A stretch of 64,000 nt of DNA from Pseudoxanthomonas suwonensis 11-1 (GTDB taxonomy: Bacteria; Pseudomonadota; Gammaproteobacteria; Xanthomonadales; Xanthomonadaceae), in the NCBI RefSeq assembly GCF_000185965.1, contig NC_014924.1, positions 868,001-932,000 on the forward strand, written 5' to 3'. Position numbers and translations under genes: made by a program. The notes below the pieces were generated by a model, which did not search any database, was not told the DNA's origin, and was given only the letters and a program-made list of their open reading frames with translations. This document shows positions 17,000 through 27,306 of the stretch, in pieces. Every line of letters starts with the position of its first letter. The stretch's first letter is position 1.

Positions 17000-17685
17000 C
17001 CCCGCGCCTGCGCCTGCAGCCGGAGGTGGTCGGCGTCGGCATGACCTCGCAGCGCGTGCGCGACCGCCTGGTCCAGCGCCTGCGCGAGGGTGGCGCCAAC
17101 GGCGGCATCGTCGACGAGAACGTGCTCAACGCCGTGCGCCTGGTGCCGCGCCACCTGTTCGTGGACGAGGCCCTGGCCAGCCGTGCCTACGAGGACACCG
17201 CGCTGCCGATCGGCCATGGCCAGACCATCTCCCAGCCCTGGGTGGTGGCGCGCATGACCGAGGCGGTGCTGGCGGTGCAGCCGAAGAAGGTGCTGGAGAT
17301 CGGCACCGGCTCCGGCTACCAGGCGGCGATCCTCGCCGCGCTGGGGCTGGAGGTGTACACCGTCGAGCGCATCGGCGAGCTGCTGCGGCAGGCGCGCAAG
17401 CGCTTCCGCACGCTGGGCATGAACATCCGCAGCAAGCACGACGACGGCCGCATCGGCTGGCCCGAGCATGGCCCGTACGACGCCATCGTGGTCACCGCCG
17501 CCGCCCCGGCCCTGGTCGAGGCGCTGCTGGACCAGCTGGCCGTCGGCGGCATGCTGGTCGCCCCGGTCGGCGGCGCCTCCGCGCAGTCGCTGCTGCAGCT
17601 GGTCAGGCAGCCCGACGGCTCCATCCAAGAACAGACGCTGGCGCCGGTGGTGTTCGTGCCCCTGCTGGCAGGAACCCTGGACTGA
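16996..17685 (+). CDS. pcm: Protein-L-isoaspartate O-methyltransferase
   Basis: Pcm methylates abnormal isoaspartyl residues so that they can be repaired. The 229-residue enzyme has the PCMT family motifs: [17 protein letters not shown], the [13 protein letters not shown] substrate motif, and the SAM-binding [15 protein letters not shown]. The start is GTG at 16996, overlapping surE by four bases. A three-base gap separates it from the yqaA-like gene downstream, so the genes form a four-gene transcription unit with nlpD. Confidence 0.95.
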   Translation: MTPRLRLQPEVVGVGMTSQRVRDRLVQRLREGGANGGIVDENVLNAVRLVPRHLFVDEALASRAYEDTALPIGHGQTISQPWVVARMTEAVLAVQPKKVLEIGTGSGYQAAILAALGLEVYTVERIGELLRQARKRFRTLGMNIRSKHDDGRIGWPEHGPYDAIVVTAAAPALVEALLDQLAVGGMLVAPVGGASAQSLLQLVRQPDGSIQEQTLAPVVFVPLLAGTLD

Positions 17686-17688
17686 CAC

Positions 17689-18303
17689 ATGCAGGTATTC
17701 GGCCCCCTCTACGACCGTGCCCTGCGCTGGGCTTCCCACCCGCGCGCCCCGACCTACCTGACCGTGCTGAGCTTCATCGAGGCCATCATCTTCCCGGTAA
17801 TGCCGGAGGTGATGCTGGCGCCGATGTGCGTGGCCCAGCCCAAACGCGGCTGGTGGTTCGCCACCCTCAGCCTGGCCGGTTCGATGGTTGGCGCCATGGT
17901 GGGCTACGCCCTGGGCCACTTCGCCTTCGAGGCGATCAAGCCGCTGCTGGCGATGATGGGCATGCTGCCGGGCATCGAGGCGGGCATCGCCACGGTCCAG
18001 GCCAAGATGGCCGAGTCGCCCTGGGCGGTGTTCTGGTTCCTGGTGCTGGGCGGCTTCATGCCGATCCCGATGAAGGTCTTCACCTGGGCCTCGGGTATCG
18101 TCGGCGTACCGCTGCTGCCGTACTTCCTGAGCATGCTCGTCGGCCGTGGCAAGCGCGTGTACCTGCTGGCCGCGGCGATCCGCTTCGGCGGCGCGCGCGC
18201 CGCGGAGGCGCTGCGGCGTTGGATCGAGCCGCTGGGGTGGGTCGCGACCGCGCTGGTCGCCGCCGTGGTGGCCTGGCTTGTCTGGAGGGCAAAGTTCGCA
18301 TGA
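17689..18303 (+). CDS. YqaA/DedA-family inner membrane protein
   Basis: This 204-residue polytopic membrane protein of the VTT/SNARE-associated (DedA-like, YqaA branch) family has about four to five hydrophobic helices. It shows the segments SFIEAIIFPVMPE and GGFMPIPMKVFTWASG, corresponding to the conserved re-entrant region. DedA proteins act in lipid carrier or polyprenyl/phospholipid flipping and in membrane energetics. The specific substrate of this branch is not established. The gene is sandwiched between pcm and nlpD and overlaps the nlpD start by four bases. Confidence 0.82.
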   Translation: MQVFGPLYDRALRWASHPRAPTYLTVLSFIEAIIFPVMPEVMLAPMCVAQPKRGWWFATLSLAGSMVGAMVGYALGHFAFEAIKPLLAMMGMLPGIEAGIATVQAKMAESPWAVFWFLVLGGFMPIPMKVFTWASGIVGVPLLPYFLSMLVGRGKRVYLLAAAIRFGGARAAEALRRWIEPLGWVATALVAAVVAWLVWRAKFA

Positions 18304-19136
18304 TTCCCGAGGGTCGTTCCCCGTCCTGGCGCCTGCTGGCGGCGCTGGCGCTGATGGCCATGCTTGCCGCGTGCGGCAAGAGCACCGTGGTGCGCAGTCC
18401 CGCGGCCGGCAGCGGCACCTCCGGCACCTCGGCCGCGCCGTCGCAGGGGCAGCCCGGTGCGAGCGTGGTCGTCCAGCGCGGCGACACGCTCTACTCGATC
18501 GCCCGGCGCAACAACGTCACCGTGGCCGACATGGCGCGCTGGAACCGCCTGTCGGCGCCGTACACGATCTATCCGGGCCAACGGCTGGCGCTGGGCGCCA
18601 GTTCCGGCAGCACGGCCTCGTCCGGGACCAGCAAGCCGCCGGCCAAGGGGACCACCACGATCGCCACCGGCAAGCCGGCGACCCCGGCGTCCTCGACCGG
18701 AACCACGGCCGGCACCACCACCACGGCTCCGGCCCCGCGTCCGGCCGCCGCCCCGGTGGCCAGCGGCATCCGTTGGCAGTGGCCGGCCCAGGGCGTAACC
18801 CTCAGCACCTACGTCGAGGGCAACGCCACCCGCCAAGGCATCGACATCGGCGGCAGCAGCGGCCAGGCGGTCAATGCCGCCGCCGACGGCGTGGTGGTGT
18901 ATTCCGGCGCCGGCCTGGTGGGCTATGGCGAGCTGATCATCGTCAAGCACAACGAGCAGTGGCTGTCGGCCTACGGCCACAACCGCAAGCGCCTGGTCAG
19001 CGAAGGCCAGGCGGTGAAGGCCGGTCAGCAGATCGCCGAGATGGGCCGCACCGGCACCGACCGCGAGAAGCTGCACTTCGAGATCCGCTACAACGGCAAG
19101 CCGGTCGATCCGCTGCTGTACCTGCCGAAGAAGTAA
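18300..19136 (+). CDS. nlpD: NlpD-like LysM/M23 lipoprotein, amidase activator
   Basis: This outer-membrane lipoprotein (278 residues) would activate cell-division amidases. It has a signal peptide ending LAAC (lipobox), a LysM domain (VQRGDTLYSIARRNNVTV to IYPGQRL), a Ser/Thr/Ala-rich linker, and a LytM/M23 domain from about residue 165. The M23 zinc ligands are degenerate (RQGIDIGG and EKLHFEIRYNG), as in E. coli NlpD, so it should be a regulator and not an enzyme. The ATG at 18300 overlaps the yqaA stop. The last 16 codons and the following 3' region are repeated downstream in tandem. No rpoS follows. Confidence 0.92.
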   Translation: MIPEGRSPSWRLLAALALMAMLAACGKSTVVRSPAAGSGTSGTSAAPSQGQPGASVVVQRGDTLYSIARRNNVTVADMARWNRLSAPYTIYPGQRLALGASSGSTASSGTSKPPAKGTTTIATGKPATPASSTGTTAGTTTTAPAPRPAAAPVASGIRWQWPAQGVTLSTYVEGNATRQGIDIGGSSGQAVNAAADGVVVYSGAGLVGYGELIIVKHNEQWLSAYGHNRKRLVSEGQAVKAGQQIAEMGRTGTDREKLHFEIRYNGKPVDPLLYLPKK

Positions 19137-19450
19137 CCGGCAACGCCGACGCGTCGGGAGCGGATCCCCGGCCCGGCGCCTGCATGCGCCGGGCGTCCGG
19201 TCCGCGCGCGATCCGGTGGATCGCAAGCGCGCGTCCCGGACCCGCTACAACGGCAAGCCGGTCGATCCGCTGCTGTACCTGCCGAAGAAGTAACCGGCAA
19301 CGCCGACGCGTCGGGAGCGGATCCCCGGCCCGGCGCCTGCATGCGCCGGGCGTCCGGTCCGCGCGCGATCCGGTGGATCGCAAGCGCGCGTCCCGGACCC
19401 GCTACAACGGCAAGTCGGTCGATCCGCTGCTGTACCTGCCCAAGAAGTAA
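19085..19450 (+). repeat. 157-bp tandem repeat made of the nlpD 3' end (2.3 copies)
   Basis: Unit 1 spans 19085-19241, unit 2 spans 19242-19398 and partial unit 3 spans 19399-19450. Each unit carries the last codons of nlpD (RYNGKPVDPLLYLPKK), the TAA stop (19134, 19291 and 19448, exactly 157 bases apart) and about 109 bases of 3' flank. That flank includes a 9-bp hairpin. Units 1 and 2 look essentially identical. Unit 3 has two visible substitutions (AAGTCG for AAGCCG, CCCAAG for CCGAAG). Because 157 is not a multiple of three, successive copies lie in different frames, so they cannot extend NlpD. Confidence 0.95.
19171..19194 (+). terminator. Hairpin in nlpD 3' flank, duplicated at 19328-19351
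   Basis: A 9-bp stem (19171-19179 with 19186-19194) and a CTGCAT loop form the probable nlpD terminator, although no T-run follows. The tandem duplication reproduces it exactly 157 bases downstream. Confidence 0.5.
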
Positions 19451-19525
19451 GCGGGCGCTGGTATTCGGGGCGAATCCCCGCCCGGGCGCGACCGGGTGGG
19501 TCGCAGGCGGCGCGGCTTCGCCCAC

Positions 19526-19573
19526 TGCAACGGCAAGCCGGTCGACCCGCTGCTCTACCTCCCGGAGAACAAA
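19526..19573 (+). repeat. Degenerate fourth copy of the nlpD tail
   Basis: Here the coding tail recurs as NGKPVDPLLYLPEN with several silent changes, and the stop codon is replaced by AAA. It lies 123 bases after the third copy, so part of the spacer has been lost. It looks like an older, eroded repeat. Confidence 0.8.
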
Positions 19574-19859
19574 TGCTTCAGCCACTCTCCCTTCGAGTGG
19601 GGAGGCATGTTTGCGCACCGATGGCGCGCATTCCTTCGAACGCCCGTCCCCATGGGCGCGGGCCGGGGCGCGGAGCAGGGATAGGGGATAGGGTTGGAGC
19701 CGGACTACCAAACGGCTCGCTGGATGCAGTTTGCCCGCAAGGCCTCGCGAAAGGGCAAAGACGCAGGGTCGCGGCCCGTGCCGGGAGGATGTGCGTGGGT
19801 CTTGCGACGTGGCCAGGCCGCGAACCATCCGCGGCAGCCGCCGGGCCTGGGGCCCGGCC
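19574..19859. other. Intergenic region, no gene recognised
   Basis: Short frames here give no recognisable protein. A short direct repeat (GGGATAG twice near 19677-19690) is present. The region sits between the nlpD repeat array and the 3' end of the Mth938-like gene. Confidence 0.5.
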
Positions 19860-20234
19860 TCAACCCAGCAGCAGCGCCACCACCACGCGGCGGCCTTCGC
19901 CGGCGAGGACGTTGTAGGTGCGGGCAGCAGCGGCGTTGTCCATGGCCTCGATGCCGACCCCGCGGGTCAGGCAGGCGGCCAGCGCGGCGGCGGGCGGGAA
20001 CACCTGGCGCTCGCCGGTGCCAAGCACGACCAGCTCCGGCTGCAGGTCCAGCAGCGGGGCCAGGTGGGCCGGCTCCAGGGCCGCGGCCGAGGCCGGGGCG
20101 TCCCAGTCCTCCAGCAGGCGGTCGGGGGCGATGGCGAAACTGCGGGTCAGCAGCTGGTCGTTGACCCGGGCGCTGCGGGCATCGGCGCCGCGCAGGACGA
20201 AGCCGTAGTCCGGACGTTCGTGGCTGAGCTGCAT
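19860..20234 (-). CDS. Mth938-like domain protein (NDUFAF3/DUF498 family)
   Basis: The 124-residue cytoplasmic protein belongs to the Mth938-like family, whose mitochondrial member NDUFAF3 helps assemble respiratory complex I. It shows the conserved [15 protein letters not shown] core and the [19 protein letters not shown] segment. The bacterial function is not established. The start [16 protein letters not shown] fits the family. It lies 19 bases downstream of yhbY on the same strand and is probably co-transcribed with it. Confidence 0.8.
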   Translation of the reverse strand: MQLSHERPDYGFVLRGADARSARVNDQLLTRSFAIAPDRLLEDWDAPASAAALEPAHLAPLLDLQPELVVLGTGERQVFPPAAALAACLTRGVGIEAMDNAAAARTYNVLAGEGRRVVVALLLG

Positions 20235-20253
20235 GGGCTGCTCCTGGCGCCGC

Positions 20254-20559
20254 TTACGCGCGCGGCAGCACGATCTGCGGCGATTCCTTCGAGGGGCGGT
20301 ACAGGGTGGCGGTATGGCCGATCCGCTGCACCAGGGCCGCGCCGGTCTGGCTGGCCAGCGCGTCGATCATGGCGTCCCGGGCCTCGCGGTCCTCGGCGCC
20401 GACCTTCACCTTGACCAGCTCGTGTCGCTCCAGGACCTGGTCCAGTTCGGCCACCAGGGCCGGGGTGATGCCCTTGCCGCCGACCTGCATCAGGGCCTTG
20501 AGGCCATGGGCCTGGCCACGGAGGAAGCGGTTCTGGGCGGAGGTCAGGACAACTGGCAT
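20254..20559 (-). CDS. yhbY: YhbY CRM-domain RNA-binding protein
   Basis: This 101-residue CRM-domain protein is linked to 50S ribosomal subunit assembly. The hallmarks [18 protein letters not shown] and the GxxG loop in [12 protein letters not shown] are present, with ELVKVKV following. It is divergent from rlmE, which encodes a 23S rRNA methyltransferase. This conserved pairing in Proteobacteria fits a shared role in large-subunit maturation. Confidence 0.92.
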   Translation of the reverse strand: MPVVLTSAQNRFLRGQAHGLKALMQVGGKGITPALVAELDQVLERHELVKVKVGAEDREARDAMIDALASQTGAALVQRIGHTATLYRPSKESPQIVLPRA

Positions 20560-20592
20560 CGGGTACGGGACGGGCTGCGGGGCGGATCAGGG

Positions 20593-20598
20593 TATCAT
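20593..20598 (+). promoter_or_regulatory. Possible -10 element for rlmE
   Basis: TATCAT lies 43 bases before the rlmE start, in the yhbY-rlmE divergent gap, within GGTATCAT, the same string seen before surE. No clear -35 was found. Confidence 0.3.
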
Positions 20599-20641
20599 GG
20601 CGGCCCATCACGCCGCGGGCGCCGCGCCCGGCCCCCTACGC

Positions 20642-21280
20642 ATGTCACGCAGCTCCCGCAGCAAAAGCAGCCATCGCTGGCTCCGCGAGCACTTCTCCGA
20701 TCCCTACGTGAAGAAGGCCCAGGCCGAGGGCCTGCGTTCCCGTGCCGCCTACAAGCTCGAGGAACTGCTGGAGCGCGACCGCCTGCTCAAGCCGGGCATG
20801 GCCGTGGTCGACCTCGGCGCCGCCCCGGGCGGCTGGTCGCAGTACGTGCGCCAGGCCCTGGGCGACAGTGGCCGGGTCATCGCCCTGGACATCCTGGAGA
20901 TGCCGCCCCTGGCCGGGGTCGAGTTTCTTCATGGGGATTTCAGGGAGGATGACGTCTTATCCCAGCTGGAATCACTTCTTGACGGGCAGCCGGTCGACCT
21001 TGTCCTTTCCGACATGGCCCCCAATATGAGTGGCGTGGACGCGGTCGACCAGCCGCGCGCCATGTACCTGGCCGAGCTGGCCATGGAATTCGCCGACAAC
21101 CACCTGCGCCCCGGCGGCGCCTTCCTGATCAAGCTGTTCCAGGGGGTGGGTTTCGATGAATACGTGCGCCAGCTGCGACGCCGCTACGAGAAGGTCGCCA
21201 TCCGCAAGCCGGCGGCCTCGCGCAAGCGTTCGCCGGAAGTCTATGCCCTGGGCCAGGGCAAGCTGGCACGGATGAAGTAA
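20642..21280 (+). CDS. rlmE: 23S rRNA (uridine-2552-2'-O)-methyltransferase
   Basis: RlmE/FtsJ methylates U2552 of 23S rRNA late in 50S assembly. The 212-residue enzyme has the SAM motif [14 protein letters not shown] and the K-D-K-E catalytic tetrad, visible in [23 protein letters not shown] and SPEVYALG. The ATG at 20642 gives the basic Ser-rich N-terminus of the family. Codon use changes abruptly between about 20925 and 21010, where AT-rich codons including TTA appear in a gene otherwise rich in G/C-ending codons. It lies 59 bases upstream of ftsH, the conserved heat-shock pairing in E. coli. Confidence 0.95.
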   Translation: MSRSSRSKSSHRWLREHFSDPYVKKAQAEGLRSRAAYKLEELLERDRLLKPGMAVVDLGAAPGGWSQYVRQALGDSGRVIALDILEMPPLAGVEFLHGDFREDDVLSQLESLLDGQPVDLVLSDMAPNMSGVDAVDQPRAMYLAELAMEFADNHLRPGGAFLIKLFQGVGFDEYVRQLRRRYEKVAIRKPAASRKRSPEVYALGQGKLARMK

Positions 21281-21339
21281 GCTGGCCTGGACGCCAGGAC
21301 CGAAACGAACATGCAGGAAAAAACGGGATACCGGAGCCG

Positions 21340-23280
<1,941 letters not shown>

Positions 23281-23283
23281 GGC

Positions 23284-23568
23284 ATGGCCGGGAACCTTCC
23301 CGAACAGCCGCGTCGTGACCAGGCCGGGGCGGACACGCCCCGGCCGAGCTATTACGTCCGCAATCCGTGGCGCAACGTCGGCGCCGGCGCCTTCGCCGGT
23401 GCCTCGACCGTGCTCACCGTGACCACGCTGTTCTACGCCCTGGGCCGGATACCGCTGGCCCTGGTGGGGCTGAGCCTGCTGGTGGCCGCGCTGGCCTTCG
23501 GCTTCGGCATGTACGCCCGCCGTCGCGCGGCACGGATCGACGCCTCCATCTTCGGCGGCGACCGCTGA
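23284..23568 (+). CDS. Small two-helix membrane protein, uncharacterised
   Basis: The 94-residue protein is not recognised by function. A hydrophilic N-terminus (MAGNLPEQPRRD) is followed by two hydrophobic helices (about residues 33-52 and 55-75), separated by a short RIPL turn, and by a basic C-terminal tail (ARRRAARIDASIFGGDR). The topology is probably hairpin-like with both ends in the cytoplasm. It starts three bases after the ftsH stop and precedes folP by 37 bases, so it is co-expressed with ftsH. It could be a small partner of FtsH, which is only an inference from position. Confidence 0.7.
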   Translation: MAGNLPEQPRRDQAGADTPRPSYYVRNPWRNVGAGAFAGASTVLTVTTLFYALGRIPLALVGLSLLVAALAFGFGMYARRRAARIDASIFGGDR

Positions 23569-23605
23569 CGCGGCGCGCCGCCCGCAACGCACCGGGGACT
23601 TCGCC

Positions 23606-24502
23606 ATGTTCGACACATCGCCGCGGCTGGACTGCGCCGGTCGCCTGCTGCGCCTGGACCGCACCCGGGTCATGGGCATCGTCAACGTCACCCCCGACTC
23701 GTTCTCCGACGGCGGCGAACATGCCAGTGCCGAGGCCGCCATCGCCCATGGCCTGAGGCTGGTGGAGGAGGGCGCCGACCTGCTCGACGTCGGCGGCGAG
23801 TCCACCCGGCCAGGTTCGCAAGGCGTACCGGTCGAGGAAGAGCTGCGCCGGGTGATCCCGGTGATCGAGGGCCTGGCGGCGCGCGCCGCGGTGCCGATCA
23901 GCATCGACACCTCCAAGCCGGAAGTGATGCGCGCGGCGGTGGCCGCCGGCGCCGGCATGATCAACGACATCTGCGCGCTGGAGCGCGAGGGCGCGCTGGA
24001 CGCGGCCGCGGCGCTGGGCGTGCCGGTGGTGCTGATGCACATGCGTGGCGAGCCGCGTTCGATGCAGGAGGCGCCGCACTACGACGACGTGGTCGCCGAG
24101 GTGCACCGCTACCTGGCCGACCGCATCTTCGCCGCCGAGCTGGCCGGCATCCCGCGCGCGCGGCTGGTGGTCGACCCGGGTTTCGGCTTCGGCAAGGACA
24201 ACGACCACAACCTGGCCCTGCTGGCGCAGCTGGAGCGGCTTACGGAGCTGGGCGTGCCGGTGCTGGCCGGCATCTCGCGCAAGCGCACCATCGGCGCCCT
24301 GACCGGGCGCGATGTTCCCGCAGAGCGCGTGGCCGGATCGGTCGCCGCGCACCTGCTGGCGGCCCAGCGCGGCGCGCGCATCGTGCGCGTGCACGACGTG
24401 GCCGCCACGGTCGATGCACTGAAGGTGTGGGAAGCGGTGGCCGCGGTGCCGGCCCCGCGCAGGGACGCGGCGCCGGCGATCCGCTGGCCCGACGAGGACT
24501 GA
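23606..24502 (+). CDS. folP: Dihydropteroate synthase
   Basis: DHPS condenses p-aminobenzoate with the pterin diphosphate in folate synthesis and is the sulfonamide target. The 298-residue TIM-barrel enzyme has both signatures: GIVNVTPDSFSDGG at the N-terminus and LLDVGGESTRPGS, followed by ISIDTSKPEVM, VLMHMRGEP, and the late GISRKRTIG loop. The C-terminus extends about 20 residues beyond the core with an Ala/Pro-rich tail. An ATG with a GGGGA upstream supports the start. Confidence 0.96.
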   Translation: MFDTSPRLDCAGRLLRLDRTRVMGIVNVTPDSFSDGGEHASAEAAIAHGLRLVEEGADLLDVGGESTRPGSQGVPVEEELRRVIPVIEGLAARAAVPISIDTSKPEVMRAAVAAGAGMINDICALEREGALDAAAALGVPVVLMHMRGEPRSMQEAPHYDDVVAEVHRYLADRIFAAELAGIPRARLVVDPGFGFGKDNDHNLALLAQLERLTELGVPVLAGISRKRTIGALTGRDVPAERVAGSVAAHLLAAQRGARIVRVHDVAATVDALKVWEAVAAVPAPRRDAAPAIRWPDED

Positions 24503-24511
24503 CCGACGCCG

Positions 24512-25495
24512 ATGCCTGTCGATACACGGCCCCTGGCGATCGCGGTGATGGGCCCGACCGCCTCGGGCAAGACCGCGTTCGCGGTCGAGCTGGCGCGGCG
24601 GCTGGGCGGTGAGATCGTCAGCGTCGATTCGGCCCTGGTCTACCGTGGCCTGGACATCGGCGCGGCCAAGCCCGACGCGGCCGAGCGCGCCGGCGTGCCG
24701 CACCACCTGCTGGACGTGCGCGAACCCTGGCAGCCGTACTCGGCCGCCGAGTTCGCCGAAGACGCGCGCGCCGCGGTGCTGGATATCGTCGCCCGCGGCA
24801 AGGTGCCGGTGCTGGCCGGCGGCACCGGGCTGTACTTCCAGGCCCTGCTGCGCGGACTGGCGGCGATGCCACCGGCCGATCCGCAGGTGCGCGCGGCCTT
24901 GGCGGCCGAGGCCGCCGGACGTGGCTGGGCGGCGCTGCATGCCGAGCTGGCCGCGGTCGATCCGGAGGCCGGCGCGCGCATCCGGCCCGGTGATGCGCAG
25001 CGGATCCAGCGCGCGCTGGAGGTCTACCGGGTCAGTGGCCGCCCGATCAGCGCCTGGCAGCGCGATCCGCCGCCGCCGCGCCTGCCGCTGAAGGTGCTGA
25101 AGCTGGTGCTGGCCCCGGCCAGCCGCGCCGTGCTGCACGAGCGCATCGCCCTGCGGTTCGACGCGATGCTGGCGGCCGGCTTCCTCGACGAGGTCCTGCG
25201 CCTGCGCGCGCTGCCCCAATTGCGCGACCATCCGGCGCCACTGGACCTGCCGGCGCTGCGCGCCGTCGGCTACCGCCAGGCCTGGGAATTCCTCGACGGC
25301 CAGGGCGACGCCGCCGGCTTCCGCGACCGCGCGATCTTCGCCACCCGCCAGCTGGCCAAGCGCCAGCTCACCTGGCTGCGCGGCGAGCTGGACACGCTGT
25401 GGTTCGACCCGGGCAGCGACCGGGCCCCGCTGCGGGAGGCGGTTGCGCGCTTCACCGGCGGACTGCCGCCGGACGCGGCCAGCCCGCTTGTGTAA
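24512..25495 (+). CDS. miaA: tRNA dimethylallyltransferase
   Basis: MiaA transfers a dimethylallyl group to A37 of tRNAs that read UNN codons. MiaB, also in this window, completes the modification. The 327-residue enzyme has the P-loop [15 protein letters not shown], the [16 protein letters not shown] substrate segment and the [16 protein letters not shown] motif. The C-terminal [12 protein letters not shown] is also diagnostic. It lies nine bases after folP and is followed by hfq, the standard miaA-hfq-hflX order. Confidence 0.96.
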   Translation: MPVDTRPLAIAVMGPTASGKTAFAVELARRLGGEIVSVDSALVYRGLDIGAAKPDAAERAGVPHHLLDVREPWQPYSAAEFAEDARAAVLDIVARGKVPVLAGGTGLYFQALLRGLAAMPPADPQVRAALAAEAAGRGWAALHAELAAVDPEAGARIRPGDAQRIQRALEVYRVSGRPISAWQRDPPPPRLPLKVLKLVLAPASRAVLHERIALRFDAMLAAGFLDEVLRLRALPQLRDHPAPLDLPALRAVGYRQAWEFLDGQGDAAGFRDRAIFATRQLAKRQLTWLRGELDTLWFDPGSDRAPLREAVARFTGGLPPDAASPLV

Positions 25496-25503
25496 CATGC
25501 CCC

Positions 25504-25522
25504 GAGGACCGGGGAGGTCCTC
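25504..25522 (+). terminator. Small hairpin between miaA and hfq
   Basis: A 7-bp stem (25504-25510 with 25516-25522) and a 5-nt loop lie in the 69-base miaA-hfq gap. It has no T-run, so it is more likely a processing or attenuation hairpin than a full terminator. Confidence 0.3.
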
Positions 25523-25564
25523 GCCACCACCACCCACAACAAGAACAAGGATGAGGGGGAGCAC

Positions 25565-25840
25565 ATGTCCAAGGGGCAGTCCTTGCAGGATCCATTCCTG
25601 AACGCTTTGCGCCGCGAGCGCGTCCCGGTCTCGGTGTACCTGGTCAACGGCATCAAGCTGCAGGGTACGATCGAATCATTCGACCAGTTCGTGGTGCTGT
25701 TGCGCAGCACCGTGAGCCAGATGGTCTACAAGCACGCCATTTCCACCGTGGTTCCGTCGCGCAATGTCCGGGTTGGTCCCGGCGGCGGATACGTGCAGCA
25801 GCCTTCCGAAGGTGGAGAGGACGGCGACGAGGGCGCATGA
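25565..25840 (+). CDS. hfq: RNA chaperone Hfq
   Basis: Hfq is a hexameric Sm-like protein that pairs small RNAs with mRNAs. The 91-residue product carries the Sm1 region ([20 protein letters not shown]) and the Sm2 motif with YKHAIST, with LVNGIKLQG and FDQFVVLLR between. The C-terminal tail is short, Gly-rich at first and then acidic ([10 protein letters not shown]). A strong GA-rich ribosome binding site (GAGGGGGAG) lies just before the ATG. Confidence 0.97.
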   Translation: MSKGQSLQDPFLNALRRERVPVSVYLVNGIKLQGTIESFDQFVVLLRSTVSQMVYKHAISTVVPSRNVRVGPGGGYVQQPSEGGEDGDEGA

Positions 25841-25857
25841 GCGCCCGGGAGTACTGA

Positions 25858-27192
25858 TTGTTCGAACGATCCCGCAAGGGTGAACACGCCCTGCTGATCC
25901 AGCCCCACTCCGGCGGCCTGGCAGAGGACGTGCTGGAAGAATTCGCCGACCTCGCCAGGTCGGCCGGGGCGAGCGTCGCGGCCACGTTGACCGCGCGCAT
26001 CGACCGCCCCAACCCCGCCACCCTGATCGGCAGCGGCAAGCTGGAAGAGGTCAAGGCCGCGGCCGAGGCCACCGGTGCCGACCTGATCCTGGTCAACCAC
26101 CCGCTCAGCCCGGTGCAGGAGCGCAACCTCGAGCGCGCCCTGCAGCGCCGGGTGGTGGACCGTACCGGCCTGATCCTGGACATCTTCGCCCAGCGTGCGC
26201 GCAGCCACGAAGGCAAGCTGCAGGTGGAACTGGCCCAGCTCAAGCACCTGGCCACCCGCCTGGTGCGCGGCTGGACCCACCTGGAGCGCCAGCGCGGCGG
26301 TTCGATCGGCCTGCGCGGTCCCGGCGAGACCCAGCTGGAGACCGACCGCCGCCTGCTGCAGAAGCGCCTGGAACAGCTGCAGAAGCGGCTGGAGAAGGTC
26401 GAGGTCCAGCACACCCAGATGCGCCGCGCCCGCGTGCGCAGCGAACTGCCGCGGGTGGCCCTGGTGGGCTACACCAACGCCGGCAAGTCGACCCTGTTCA
26501 ACGCCCTGACCGGCGCCGACGCCTACGCCGCCGACCAGCTGTTCGCGACCCTGGACCCGACCGTGCGCCGGATTTCCCTGCCCGGCGGCAGCGTGGTCCT
26601 GGCCGATACCGTCGGCTTCGTCCGTGACCTGCCGCATGAACTGGTGGCCGCGTTCCGCTCGACCCTGTCCGAGGCGCGCGAGGCCGACCTGCTGCTGCAC
26701 GTGGTCGACGCCGCCGATCCGCTGCGCGAGGAGCGCATCGCCCAGGTCGACTCGGTGCTGTCCGAGGTCGGTGCCGGCGAGCTGCCGCAGCTGCTGGTGT
26801 TCAACAAGATCGACCGGATCGAGCGTGCCGAACCGCGCCACGACCATGCCGCCGCCGCGGCGGACGAGCCCGGGCACCGCGAGCGGGTCTGGCTTTCGGC
26901 CCGCGACGGCCGCGGCCTGGAGCTGCTGCAGGCCGCCCTGGCCCAGCGCCTGGACCTGCAGCGCGCCACCGGCGAGCTGCGCTTGCCGCCTGCTGCCGGC
27001 CGCCTGCGTGCCCAGCTCCATGCCCTCGGCGCGGTGCGCTCGGAGCAGGCCGACGAGGACGGCTGGCTGCTGCAGCTGGACCTGCCACGTGGCGAGGCCG
27101 AGCGCCTGGCCGCGCGCGAAGGCGGGGAGCCGCTGCGCGCGCTGCTGCCGCCGCCCGCGCCCGAGGACTGGGAAACCGACGCCGGACGCTGA
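25858..27192 (+). CDS. hflX: Ribosome-associated GTPase HflX
   Basis: HflX is a GTPase that splits or rescues stalled and heat-damaged ribosomes. The 444-residue product has the N-terminal HflX domain, a Gln/Lys-rich coiled linker (LLQKRLEQLQKRLEKV), the G1 motif GYTNAGKS, G3 in DTVGFVRDLPHELV, and G4 NKID. The start is TTG at 25858. GGGAG six bases upstream and the typical MFERSRKGEHALLI beginning support it. The weak start codon follows hfq by 17 bases and may keep HflX low relative to Hfq. Confidence 0.94.
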   Translation: MFERSRKGEHALLIQPHSGGLAEDVLEEFADLARSAGASVAATLTARIDRPNPATLIGSGKLEEVKAAAEATGADLILVNHPLSPVQERNLERALQRRVVDRTGLILDIFAQRARSHEGKLQVELAQLKHLATRLVRGWTHLERQRGGSIGLRGPGETQLETDRRLLQKRLEQLQKRLEKVEVQHTQMRRARVRSELPRVALVGYTNAGKSTLFNALTGADAYAADQLFATLDPTVRRISLPGGSVVLADTVGFVRDLPHELVAAFRSTLSEAREADLLLHVVDAADPLREERIAQVDSVLSEVGAGELPQLLVFNKIDRIERAEPRHDHAAAAADEPGHRERVWLSARDGRGLELLQAALAQRLDLQRATGELRLPPAAGRLRAQLHALGAVRSEQADEDGWLLQLDLPRGEAERLAAREGGEPLRALLPPPAPEDWETDAGR

Positions 27193-27200
27193 GTCCTGCC

Positions 27201-27227
27201 GGCGCCCGCCCCGTCCCGACGGGCGCC
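27201..27227 (+). terminator. Hairpin between hflX and hflK
   Basis: An 8-bp stem (27201-27208 with 27220-27227) and an 11-nt loop lie just after the hflX stop. It is plausible as a partial terminator before the hflK promoter. Confidence 0.4.
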
Positions 27228-27241
27228 GTCATGCGTCTTGC

Positions 27242-27247
27242 TAGAAT
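27242..27247 (+). promoter_or_regulatory. Possible -10 element for hflKC
   Basis: TAGAAT, within GCTAGAATCGG, lies 60 bases before the hflK start. The same GCTAGAAT string precedes purE in this window. The -35 is not clear. Confidence 0.3.
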
Positions 27248-27306
27248 CGGACGGCGACCCGCCTGGCGGTATCCACCGCCGCAGGGCCACTTATCTCGGA
27301 GCGTTC

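Noticed and set aside
19085-19573. CRISPR or satellite array
   Set aside because: The 157-bp units are direct tandem copies of coding plus 3' flank, with no short repeat-spacer structure and no cas genes.
19341-19691. Small plus-strand proteins encoded in the nlpD repeat array
   Set aside because: The frames are shifted copies of the nlpD tail with no independent start signals or family.
20999-21027. Full heat-shock promoter for ftsH inside rlmE
   Set aside because: The match to the sigma-32 consensus is partial and lies in conserved coding sequence, so it is listed only as a hypothesis.
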